From Neolecta irregularis DAH-3 (Eukaryota > Ascomycota > Neolectomycetes > Neolectales > Neolectaceae), in contig LXFE01000322.1 of NCBI GenBank assembly GCA_001929475.1, positions 1 to 59,743 of the forward strand: DNA of 59,743 bases. Reading direction: 5' to 3'. Both the position numbers and the translations under genes were made by a program. Shown piece by piece: positions 41,409-50,653 of this stretch. Below the pieces are notes generated by a model. That model saw nothing but the letters and a program-made list of their open reading frames with translations. It was not told the DNA's origin and did not search any database. The first letter of the stretch is position 1. The number at the start of each line of letters is the position of its first letter.

Positions 41409-41851
41409 TGTGGAGACTCGCGGGTACCCCAAAGCAACAAGAATCCCTACACTCCACCATCGCAACTAAACCTACCCGCGAAATCAAATTAAGCGCGACG
41501 CAGGACAACAGGCGTCATCGCCAGGCCTGAAATGGACAATCACAGGCATCGCCACCCACTACTTAAGTGGAGAGGCGAACAGGTAAATGGAGGAAGCTAT
41601 GCGCATGCCTATTTATTATATATAAGTAGCATCTGGCCTGACTAGCAGACCAGACTTCACCCTGATTCTCAATTCAAGTAGTTGCTTTTATCTTAGATAT
41701 ATGGGCGCTCTACTATCAAACCTAAGCCCACGCGAGCACCAAATCCAAGCTCGTGTGCCCATACTAGCCATATCCACCTGGAAGTCAAGTTCACTTAGGC
41801 TAGTTTTCAATAAACCTAGTCTTATTCATACTCGGGCTTCAATACTTACAC
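41409..41851. repeat. LTR-like repeat copy 3
   Basis: The longest copy. Starts TGTGGAGACTCGCGGGTACC and may end at CTTCAATACTTACA (TG...CA). It contains AATCACAGGCATCGCCACC, TATATATAAGTAGCATC, the GCCTGACTAGCAGACCAGACTT block, and CTATCAAACCTAAGCCCACG. An AAACCTAGTCTTATT near its right end recurs near 48078. No matching target-site duplication at these ends, so borders are provisional. Confidence 0.5.
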
Positions 41852-41957
41852 GTAAAGTGATCTGCAGTGTGATTTTGCGGACTAAACTTGATTGTAACGT
41901 ACGACTTGATGACAACAGCGTATCCCACTTATTGAATTAGCCTGTGACTTTAACGCA

Positions 41958-43973
41958 ATGTCACATAAGGTCATCGATCTGACGGAAGACGACTCATTCG
42001 CCGATGAATCTCATTATTCACAATTACAACGCGCTTTGGCTCTATCGTTGAAAGATTCTAAAAGAAACCCTGTCGAGGAGGTACTGGATGACGCAGACCC
42101 CGACCTGAAAGAAGCATTACGTTTGTCTGTCGTTTCCCAGCAGACATCTCGAATAGATAGCCCAGCAGAATCAGAAAATCACACTACACATGAAAATCTT
42201 ACTGAGGAACCTGCAATTCGAAATTTCTGCGGTTTTGATCGAAGGTTCATGGAACAGGAACGGCTTGCTCGATTGAAAAGAAAACACTCCGCAACTTGCA
42301 TACGGTTATCTGTTTCGCCAGAGTCTAAGAGAACTAAAGCCTTGACATCAGCTGCAGCCTTGATCACCACTACAAGCTGCTCAGGCGATGAGGCACAGTA
42401 TCTTAATGGTGTGATAAAACTCACCCATGTTAATGGTTATGTGAAGAAGGAGGAGCATATCTCAATCGAAGAAGTTTTTCAGAAGGTATACGCCTTAGCC
42501 GGGGTTGTCTGATGCCAGGATTCACTGCAGGCTGCAGTCCTCAGTAGCTTTGTCATCGACCATGAGTGGGTCTTCAGTAAACTCAACATCGGAAGTTATC
42601 CAATTGTTCTCGTGCAGCACTCAGGCAGTATTACAGACTCAACCCAAGTACAGGCTGCAGACCCTTTTCCAGTCTGACCTCTAGGCTCGACAAATTCCGG
42701 AACAATTGCCAAAAGTATCTGTTGTGTTCCCCCCCATGGGGAAGGCCAGATGTATGCATTCCAAGCTACAGGTAGGATTGTCGTGTTGGACTACGCGCTT
42801 ATATTTCCAGCTCTTGTTCCATATAGAATTTCTGAGGGTTGTCATTCCGACGGCAAATCTAATACCCCAAGATTGGGGAGAAATTGGCGCAATGGAAAAC
42901 GAATGTATTGACAGTCGGTTCAATTACTTATTGACTAGAGCGTGTTTATCCAAGACTTTCCTCGACTGACTAGGTCTATTACCACATCATCACGGTTTGG
43001 CGATGATCTTTTGTACTTTTGTGAAGCATCCAAGTACCCCGAAAACGTCAGACAGAAGATTAAGGAATTTAACTTCAGTGGAGCTAGAGTTGGTATCCTG
43101 CATTCCATAGGAGGAGAACATTTTGGAAGTGACTCTGTGCGTATGACAGGATTCCCATTACTCGCAGAGACCGTTCAACGCATGGGTCTCCAGAACACAC
43201 AAGTCAAGCTTGACTACGTCGTTCGTGAACAGCCGGCAGAATCTTCTAATTTTAGACTTCATCGTTGGGTTCATTGAATAAGAGTTTTGTCACTCGATTG
43301 TACCATGCTGCATGCGGAATCAGTGACATTGAACCCCAAAACAAATTCAGTAAGCCCGACTCTACCTCCTGGAATATAATCAAATCTGCAATCAATGTTT
43401 ATTTCCCCACCCATGAAACCGTTGTTCATAGTCGGTTTGGTAATGCAGTATAGCTAAATATCGTCTCACAAGCTGATTTTAGCTTGGAGGGATGATATGC
43501 TTGAATGCGCATTCTTATCATAACCCGAAATTTCCGAAGGAGATGCTGCGCGATTGTCGAAGCTTAAGGGATGGCTGTTTGATGCATAACAAGGTCTGTC
43601 ATTGACATATTTAGCTCTTCTATAATTATGTAGATCATCAAAGCGGAACCGCGAGATCCCTTTGGGAAGTCATGGCATTACATTGGGTCAGCAAATATGA
43701 GCATGAGTGCATGGTGAGCATTCCAGGAGTCTTTAGTAGAGCTGAATACAAATATTGTAGGGGCAATATAGTGATGGACAGAACAAGGAAAGAGATAAAG
43801 CTAGTAGTGAACAATTGGGAAAGTATTGGAACACGTCAGGAAGGAATCCAGCTGATTCTTTAGTTGGGGTCTTGGTGCCCAAAGGAGCTATGCCGGTACC
43901 AGAACCCGTTCGCAAGCCTGGCGACACGTATGGAACAAGGAAGCCATGGTTCTTTATGGGCGATTTGAGGTGA
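41958..43973 (+). CDS. TDP1-like phosphodiesterase with SIM and UIMs, copy C
   Basis: The most complete copy. N-terminus: MSHKVIDLTEDDSF, a textbook SUMO-interaction motif, then two ubiquitin-interacting motifs (LQRALALSLKDS and DPDLKEALRLSV). The TDP1 domain follows: GVIKLTHVNGYVKKEEH, CMHSKLQLL (first HxK, 42751-42771), VVIPTANLIPQDWGE, VFIQDFPRLTRS, GCLMHNK (second HxK, 43576-43593), IGSANMSMSAWG and the typical end YGTRKPWFFMGDLR. About nine introns of 36-45 nt restore one frame to the TGA at 43971. One junction is odd: MEN to SVFIQDF needs an intron (42901-42938) that starts GAATGT rather than GT. Expected role: hydrolysis of protein-DNA 3' adducts with recruitment by ubiquitin or SUMO (inference from motifs). 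Confidence 0.82.
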
Positions 43974-44350
43974 GAAACGGGTTGTGGAAGCGTTGCATGT
44001 TCCATTTGCATGGTCTGGAAAAAACTCTGAGGATGCGTGCAGTTATTCTAGATGTCATGCTTCTGTAACTGCAATGTCATGCGTTTTAGCAGAAAGGAGC
44101 AGATGGATTACGAACAAGTCGAGACCTATATAGACCGCAGCACGGGTGCCGGAGCAGCAGCGTAGCGCTGGATTCGACCCTGGCTCCATTTTCTGCAACG
44201 GCCGTTTCTGTGGACATGCCATTGCCACGCCCCATGCTTCGGTGACAGACTGCTGACTCGTATATGCACGTTTCCGCTCTCCTATAAAGCTGCATTCATT
44301 CTTCGAGAGCCCTATAGGTTCTGTTTGGTCGACGGTATAACCTTCGTCTA
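43974..44350. other. Intergenic region copy C / WOPR gene
   Basis: 377 bp. An open frame on the minus strand (44055-44468) overlaps the start of the WOPR gene and has no recognisable domain. I see no RNA gene here. Confidence 0.4.
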
Positions 44351-46027
44351 ATGTCCTGCAAAAACACCGACCATCTGAGGCCAACCTTCCAAGGATACTG
44401 TGCAACGACCCATGATGCCATGTTGATTTTTGAGGCGTGTCGTCGTGGCGTTTTGCATCCAATCCCACGTCGACCGAAGGACAAGGAGAAGGATCTCATC
44501 CGATCAGGAAACATATTCGTCTACTCTGAAGAAGATACGGGGATCAAACGCTGGACCGATGGTGTGCTACTTCGTCTTAACGGTAACCCTGCTGATTGTT
44601 CCCCTAGGTCTGCATTGGTCGCCGTCCCGGTAACTTTAATAGCGTTAGGGGCTACAAAGACTGACTCCTATAGGGTGCTCTCGAGCTTCCTGGTGTACCG
44701 TCAGCTGCGTGTAAAGTATCAGCCAGGAGAGCGAAAGAGGGTTGTAAATCGACAGCAACGCCCATCGTCATTCTCAGGGCCTTTCCCATTTCTCGAAAGG
44801 CTACCCCGAACGTCTAGTTCAGAAGGAAGCGTAGGATGTTTCTCGGATTATTCAATGGCTTCTAGTCGCGCAAACTCGGCCTGGATGGCAGCGAACGTCG
44901 ATGAAGAACGAAACCTTGTGGGAAGCTTGACGAATTCGTATGACTTTAAGCAAGACGGTCTCGTAAAGAAGACGTTGACGGTCTTCATTGACGAAAGGCC
45001 ATACCATCTCGTTTCCTATTATACCGTCAATGCAGTGAAAGAGAAGAAGCTCAATACGCCATCGAACTCGACTTTGCTTGGGAATATCATCATTCCAAAA
45101 GATTTCCTAGCAAAGCAGAACTTTCGTCTATATACATCCCCATTTACAAGCCCTAGGAGCTCATTTTCTGATGAAAAGGATCTGATCGAGCGTCCACCTA
45201 CAGAATCTCCTTACGAATTTTCGACGTTCGCGCCTCAGACTGGTTATTCTAATCCAGAATGCGAATCTATTCCTGTTACTCCTATTGCGATGGGTGGTGT
45301 CGCTCAACCATTATCGTACCATCAATATGGATCGTTTCCTTCAACCCCACTGGGTCCGATGTCACCATCAAAGGTGGCGAATAGTCCGTATATAGCGACA
45401 CCGCCTGGCTCGCATGGAGCACTGCCTATCAGCATGAATCCATCTTCAATGTTCTCAGGAAACAAAGACAATTCAGGTATCGGCGATGTTTCATTATTCC
45501 GCAGAACACCAATCACTGGAACGTTTTCACCTGCTCATTCTAGACACCCGTCGAGAAGTCCTACTCAGCCTCCAAGCCCTGCGCTTACGGTTGTGGAAAA
45601 GCAGGACCCCTATATATATCCAAAGGTTGGGATAGGTGCGCCAACTAGTACCTATACTACGGCAAACATGGCAAATAGACTGGATAATAAACCGACATTC
45701 GCATCGGAGTTTCAGGTACCGCGTATGATGTATCAGAATGGCATCAATCAACCACTTCATGAAGGTTTGACGAAAGAGCATTTCGCGAGTCTGACAGCGG
45801 CTTACGCTGCTCCACCAACTCCCGTCCCATTCTCGTTTTCGGATGCGCATGGCTCGACGGTCTATTATCCGAACGCTGGAAGAGAACGCGGAGAAAACGA
45901 TCCTCATTGGCACTTCTCTCATTCGCAGGGTAAGTTCGCCGGGCAGCAGACAGCCATTACCAACACCACAGCTTTTCCGGAGAAATTTGCCCCACGATAT
46001 GACTATTCACAAGAGAATACTCGATAG
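44351..46027 (+). CDS. WOPR-family transcription regulator (Gti1/Pac2/Wor1)
   Basis: Fungal-specific DNA-binding regulator of morphology, conidiation or virulence-type switches in family members. The WOPR domain is in two blocks: TFQGYCATTHDAMLIFEACR through RRPKDKEKDLIRSGNIFVY and IKRWTDG, then NLVGSLTNSYDFKQDGLVKK and HLVSYYTVNAVKEKKL. The unspliced frame is open through two introns of about 46 and 44 nt near 44560-44690. Removing them restores KRWTDGLHWSPSRVLSSFLV, the conserved core. The long C-terminal part is Ser/Pro/Gln-rich and disordered, as usual. The start MSCKNTDHLRPTF fits the family. Whether it is the Wor1/Ryp1 or the Pac2 paralogue cannot be settled; the Ser/Pro-rich tail leans to Wor1. 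Confidence 0.9.
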   Translation: MSCKNTDHLRPTFQGYCATTHDAMLIFEACRRGVLHPIPRRPKDKEKDLIRSGNIFVYSEEDTGIKRWTDGVLLRLNGNPADCSPRSALVAVPVTLIALGATKTDSYRVLSSFLVYRQLRVKYQPGERKRVVNRQQRPSSFSGPFPFLERLPRTSSSEGSVGCFSDYSMASSRANSAWMAANVDEERNLVGSLTNSYDFKQDGLVKKTLTVFIDERPYHLVSYYTVNAVKEKKLNTPSNSTLLGNIIIPKDFLAKQNFRLYTSPFTSPRSSFSDEKDLIERPPTESPYEFSTFAPQTGYSNPECESIPVTPIAMGGVAQPLSYHQYGSFPSTPLGPMSPSKVANSPYIATPPGSHGALPISMNPSSMFSGNKDNSGIGDVSLFRRTPITGTFSPAHSRHPSRSPTQPPSPALTVVEKQDPYIYPKVGIGAPTSTYTTANMANRLDNKPTFASEFQVPRMMYQNGINQPLHEGLTKEHFASLTAAYAAPPTPVPFSFSDAHGSTVYYPNAGRERGENDPHWHFSHSQGKFAGQQTAITNTTAFPEKFAPRYDYSQENTR

Positions 46028-46443
46028 GTTCTCAGAATGAAGTTAATATGAGATGCAGGAGGTTGACGAGCTGTATTCGAAGTTTGTTTTCTTCGTATAT
46101 GTGCTTGAGGGATGGCAATAGTTTTGCATAGATTCAAAATCATATCTGATGTAATGAAACTTCTGTTGCAAAAATATCGATGCGATTACCAATGGATAGT
46201 TTCCTGGCGACCTGTTGGACATTTCATGGGTTCGAACCTTGACAGTGATTCAGGGATTCAGTTTCCACCGTGTGACCATTGATCTTCCTTTTGTCACATC
46301 CAAAATTGTCTGATAGTAAATGTAGCCTTCCATTATGTGGTGGAAAACCAAAGAAGGCTATGACATGACCACACGGAACAACTGCCCGTTTTGACGGAAC
46401 CATCTTGCCTTTAGATCACAATCTTGTTTTTTCAACTTCCAAT
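46028..46443. other. Intergenic region WOPR gene / CRD1
   Basis: 416 bp without a gene. A perfect GGTTCGAACC palindrome near 46225-46234 looks like a tRNA B-box, but no A-box or acceptor stem fits. Confidence 0.45.
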
Positions 46444-47502
46444 ATGGCGCTCTTAGGTTTCTTTGGCCGGACTCGGTTCCGAAATACTCCCGCTGCCGGA
46501 ATCGCTAGGGAATTTGCAGATTATATCAGTGGTTTTCAAATTCTTGTCTTGGGCAGACACCAAATCAGACATCATTCATCGTAGCTCCGCATGTTTTGCT
46601 GGATTATCAACGCTCATGTGTATAGTAAATCCGGTTTCTCTCCAAAGGTCTTCATTCGTCTTCGAGGGAACCGAGTTCCTATTTCCACTTCCTCAATTTC
46701 TGCCGAAAATCAACACAGCCAACCATCACTGAGAAAGAAACAACTCGATCGAATAAACATTCCTACGCCTCATGAAAATATATACACGATTCCCAACATC
46801 CTTACTTTCGCTCGTATTCTTTCTGCCCCGGCTATTGGATATTTCATACTTCATGATCAATACACCTTTGCGGTGGGACTGTTAGCAGTATCAGGCATGA
46901 CAGATTTTATTGATGGCTGGATCGCGAGAAAATGGAATCTCCAGACAGTTGTGGGATCAGTGATTGATCCGATGGCGGACAAGATGTTGATGACAGTCTT
47001 GACTGTATGTCTCTGCATTCAAGATTTGCTCCCATGTATCACTCGAACGTGATAAATTCTGATTGGCAGTACCTCTTGCAGTCATTATTCTTGGTAGAGA
47101 TGTTTTACTTGGGTTCTCTGCGATTTACTACAGATGGATTTCATTACCTTCCCCAAAAACGATGGTACGGTATTGGGATTTTTCAATACCTAGCGCAGAA
47201 GTTCACCCGACCAAGATCAGCAAGGTAATTCCATTTTACAAAATCGATTTTTTGAGATTTCCTAGATTAATACCGCGTTGCAATTGGTCCTGCTAGGTGT
47301 AAGTACTGCCCATCCTCTTCTTGGCACGGAATTTGACACAGCAATTACAGGATTTCAGTTCGTCGTTATAGCATACAGTACTTACATGTAAAGGTATCTC
47401 GTTGCATCGACAACCATTTGGTCCGGGTTCTCGTATGTGTTTAGTAAAAACGCTGTGAGGATCTTGAAGTATCCTTCATCCAGAACGTCTAAACACAAAT
47501 GA
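46444..47502 (+). CDS. CRD1: Cardiolipin synthase (CDP-alcohol phosphatidyltransferase)
   Basis: Mitochondrial inner-membrane enzyme making cardiolipin from CDP-diacylglycerol and phosphatidylglycerol. The catalytic motif DxxDGxxARx8Gx3Dx3D is complete: DFIDGWIARKWNLQ followed by GSVIDPMADK. Upstream is IPNILTFARILSAPAIGYF and downstream AVPLAVIILGRDVLLGF, IYYRWISLPSPKT and, after short introns, RYLVASTTIWSGFSYVFSKN with the end SSRTSKHK. An intron follows MLMTVLTV. The N-terminus is uncertain: an ATG at 46444 (MALL, then an intron) or one near 46591; both run into a Ser/Arg-rich stretch that fits a mitochondrial presequence. Confidence 0.85.
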
Positions 47503-48209
47503 TTGATTCGATACCTGTTTAGTGCGGGTAAAATCTGCATGCTAGTAAAGGTTTGAATAGCACAGGGAAGCTCAACATAAAGGAACTATGTCACCAATGG
47601 CAAAAAGCGAGATATCTGAAAAAAGTGTCACATAGGAAGGGTGGGTGTTTCTTTGTATGTCTGCCAAATAATGTTCATTCATTTGTCTTCACTAGCTATT
47701 TTGGAGGAACATGGGAGAGCGGGGCAGCCCTTCCTCCGTTTTATTTGTTGATTATTTTCTAGCTTAATACCAATAAATTGAAATACGAGATAAAAGAATG
47801 AGAACGAGGCAAAGAAAGAAGGAAGGATTCGGGTTTGCGGTTTGGACAGGATGTATAACAGCAATTTGCCCAAAGCCATAGCCAACACTGTCTCGATCTG
47901 AGCCATTAGTGTAAGGATAGATCCTCAGTATCCTGACTATTCTGGTCGATGGCTTGCATAATAAGGGCAACGGGGTATATAGAGCAGGGGGACTGCTACG
48001 CCTACCTTCGGTCCTCATCTACTTAAGCAAGGTATGTACCGTCGTAAGTCCTCATATACTTGAGCTAGAAATATAACAAACCTAGTCTTATTTGTAACCG
48101 AGGAGCTCCGCTTTCAGTTAGTGTTTAAGCTAAGAAAATCACCCAATTGGCCCTAGACATCCGAACAGGTAAAATGGGGCACCCCTGCCATTTTTGGTTT
48201 TCGCCAGAC
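47503..48209. other. Intergenic region CRD1 / first ARD gene
   Basis: About 700 bp without a supported gene. Near 48040-48100 there is a diverged piece (CTTGAGCTAGAAATATAAC then AAACCTAGTCTTATT) that recalls the right end of LTR-like copy 3, suggesting a fourth, decayed copy. Small frames here have no coding character. Confidence 0.4.
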
Positions 48210-48890
48210 ATGCGAGCTTTTTATCTTCAAGACGAACCGGACAACCCTAAGAACTACAACGACTCGGGAACAAGCGTTTCTGCAGAGGAACTACGGAACA
48301 CAATCGCTGTCGAAACATGGCACTTTGAAGGACCCGACGCGATGAACCTCATCGATGAAATGGCCGAGAAGAGAGGTTATACCTCTCGAGATCGTGTACA
48401 AATGCAAGCGTGGGATATCTTTTCCTTACTCCACAGGTGATAATATCTCCTCAAAGCATGGGAGACAAGTTTGAGACGATGTGCAAGAAATTTTATCAAG
48501 AGTATCACTTGCTTCTTCGTCGAATTCTGACAGGACGAGACACCTCCACGAAGATGAGGAGATTCGATATATTACAGGTGGCGAAGGGTTTTTCGATGTC
48601 AGAAGCATAGATGATAAGTGGATTCGTATCGTTGTATCTACTGGTGATTTTATTATCCTTCCAGCTGGAATTTACCATCGATTTACCCCCTCCAATAAAA
48701 ACCATACTGAGGCTACTCGTCTTTTCCAGAGTTATGTATGTCAATCTTAGTAATATCCTTGTTGATACTGACAAAGCCGAAATGGAACTCAATTTCTCGT
48801 CCAGAGGGAGACAAAGTACCTACTCGCGTAAATTATTTACAAACTATTAACGCGGCAGATCGAAGTTTCAAGTCTGTCTGCCCCATTTAG
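48210..48890 (+). CDS. ADI1: Acireductone dioxygenase (ARD), tandem copy 1
   Basis: Cupin-fold enzyme of the methionine salvage pathway; it oxidises acireductone to the 2-keto acid precursor of methionine (Fe form). Start [14 protein letters not shown] at 48210 (an in-frame ATG at 48174 would add 12 residues). Metal ligands are intact: HLHEDEE (HxHxxxE) and GIYHRF. Three introns are needed: about 41 nt after SRDR, 32 nt between FYQE and TRHLHEDE, about 41 nt after LFQSY. The last exon then gives the ARD-typical end [20 protein letters not shown] and stops at 48890. Before splicing the gene looks frameshifted, which it is not. It is followed 826 bp downstream by a diverged second copy. Confidence 0.88.
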
Positions 48891-49716
48891 CTTCCATCCG
48901 GTTGTCTGGTTTCTTGCAACTTTTCCCTTTTTAACTAGCATTGCTTTTGCACTTTTGGTTTGTATACACGCAAACATATCAATGGAATGGCTCAAGCCTC
49001 CCACCAATCTTCTTTAATTATATCTGCACTTTCTGCCGATATCCATAACATTCGAACACGATACGTTAGTACTCGCAGAGCCTTATGGTCGTCTGAACAA
49101 CTCATGTTTGAGTGAAGGAACGACACGAAAATTTCAAGTCGCTTCCGAGAACAAGTTTTGGCCTGATGTCGCAGATATGCGTAGCGGGCAACCCAAGCTA
49201 GAACAGGGTTATTTTCCATTTCACAAAACCCAGACAGCGGTTAGTTCCGCTATTGCACCTTATAGCAAGATCTGTTTATTTTATCGAAGTTATATCATAT
49301 CACCCTTGTGAAAACTCTTCGATTGCAGCCAGCATTCATATCAATTCAAGATGCAAATTCAACCAATGAAATGGCTAACTTCGCCTCGTTATATTCTATT
49401 TCTCTCTTCCACGTTCCGTGATTTACGATCAAGAAATAGGGTCATTTGATTTATTGACATTCAAGCGCAGCAATGACATAGCTATCCTGAGAACTAGGCC
49501 AATTGTCAGTCGCCTGAGATCTTGTTATAGCGTCTCTGGTTAATCCGCAGCAGACATCGAAAGAACACCCGAGGACAGAGCTATTTTTCATTCCCTAAGC
49601 CCCGGCCCGCTCCCACACTAATCATGACTGGAGATCAGGTCATCATCACACCGAGGCTTCCGCAAATTTAGTATAAAAGCGGGCCGTTCTTCCTTCAAGT
49701 TCTCATCAACAGAGGA
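48891..49716. promoter_or_regulatory. Spacer between ARD copies with TATA box
   Basis: 826 bp without a gene. A clear TATAAAA at 49672-49678 stands 39 bp before the ATG of ARD copy 2 and is the strongest core promoter element seen in the window. The rest shows nothing recognisable. Confidence 0.5.
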
Positions 49717-50338
49717 ATGCGAGCTTACTACCTCATTTGTGAACCTGAAGACTTCAAGGAATATCATGACTCCGGAATCGTAGTTACAGCAGAGGAACTT
49801 CGATGTACCGTCAATTTTCAATGTTGGCATTTTGAAGGACCTGACACAATGAAACACGTCAATGAGATCGCCGAGAAGAGAAATTATGCTTTCCGAGACC
49901 ATGTACGAGCCCCAGGACCGAGTCATTTATGGCTTACACTGCAGATTGTTATCTCACCTGAAGCCAATGGAGATGACTTTGAACCATTATGCAGGGGCTT
50001 TTATCAAGAGTATGGCTTTATTCCGTATTTAATTTCTAATAGAGCAAGACACACGCACACACAAGATGAAGCTCGATATATTACAGAAGGAGAGGGTCTC
50101 TGGGACGTTCGAACACCCGATGAGAAATGGATTCGTGTTATTGTGTCTACTGGGGATTTCATAGTCCTTCCACCAGGTGTTTACCATCGATTTACTCCTA
50201 CGGCGACGAATCTCGTTGCATCTCTACGATTTTTCAAGAACGATGTATACCACTTCTCAAAACGGGGATGGATACTGACTTACATAGCCGGCACGAGTGG
50301 CGGTTGCTCGTTCTGACGCAAGCGATACACATGCTTGA
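49717..50338 (+). CDS. Acireductone dioxygenase-like, diverged tandem copy 2
   Basis: Paralogue of the gene at 48210. Start MRAYYLICEPEDFKEYHDSG. Introns sit at the same places: about 43 nt after FRDH, 33 nt between FYQE and ARHTHTQDE, about 43 nt after FFKND. The metal-ligand motifs survive (HTHTQDE = HxHxxxE; GVYHRF), but conserved HLHEDEE has become HTHTQDE, and the last exon reads PARVAVARSDASDTHA in place of the PKWxxxxR end. It may still bind metal but with altered activity or partner (inference). Unspliced, the frame is open to 50316, because the introns happen to lack stops. Confidence 0.8.
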
Positions 50339-50653
50339 ACCTGCTTCTCGCAGATAGAACTTATAGAAAAGGTTGTACTTGGGTTGACCTTTCTAAGACC
50401 TTAACCATCATCGGCTGATATTTCATTTATCCTCTCCTTATTTTGTCATTGCTTTTGCTATTACTGGTGGCTACACCAAATGAGATACTGTGCTGTTTTG
50501 AAATGATTCTGGTTTACCTTCTAATTGACTTATCGGCGATCGCACCCCATCTCCTCTAATATTGTATTGTGTCGCCCTAAGAAAACTTCGTAATTGAGCT
50601 TTAATCCAAAATTAGTGGATGACTAATTTAGCAGTAGTTTTTCTTTTTTATTA
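50339..50653. other. Convergent intergenic region
   Basis: 315 bp between ARD copy 2 and the AlaX gene, AT-rich, nothing recognised. Confidence 0.4.

Noticed and set aside
44130..44215. Possible tRNA or small RNA (GGATTCGACCC)
   Set aside because: The T-arm pairs poorly and no upstream half was found.
44055..44468. 137-codon minus-strand frame
   Set aside because: Runs antisense into the WOPR gene start, no known domain; a shadow frame.
46195..46260. tRNA-like B-box (GGTTCGAACC)
   Set aside because: It is a palindrome; on neither strand do an A-box, D-arm and pairing acceptor stem fit.
48480..48560. Apparent frameshift that would make ARD copy 1 a pseudogene
   Set aside because: A 32-nt intron exactly where copy 2 has its 33-nt intron restores [12 protein letters not shown].
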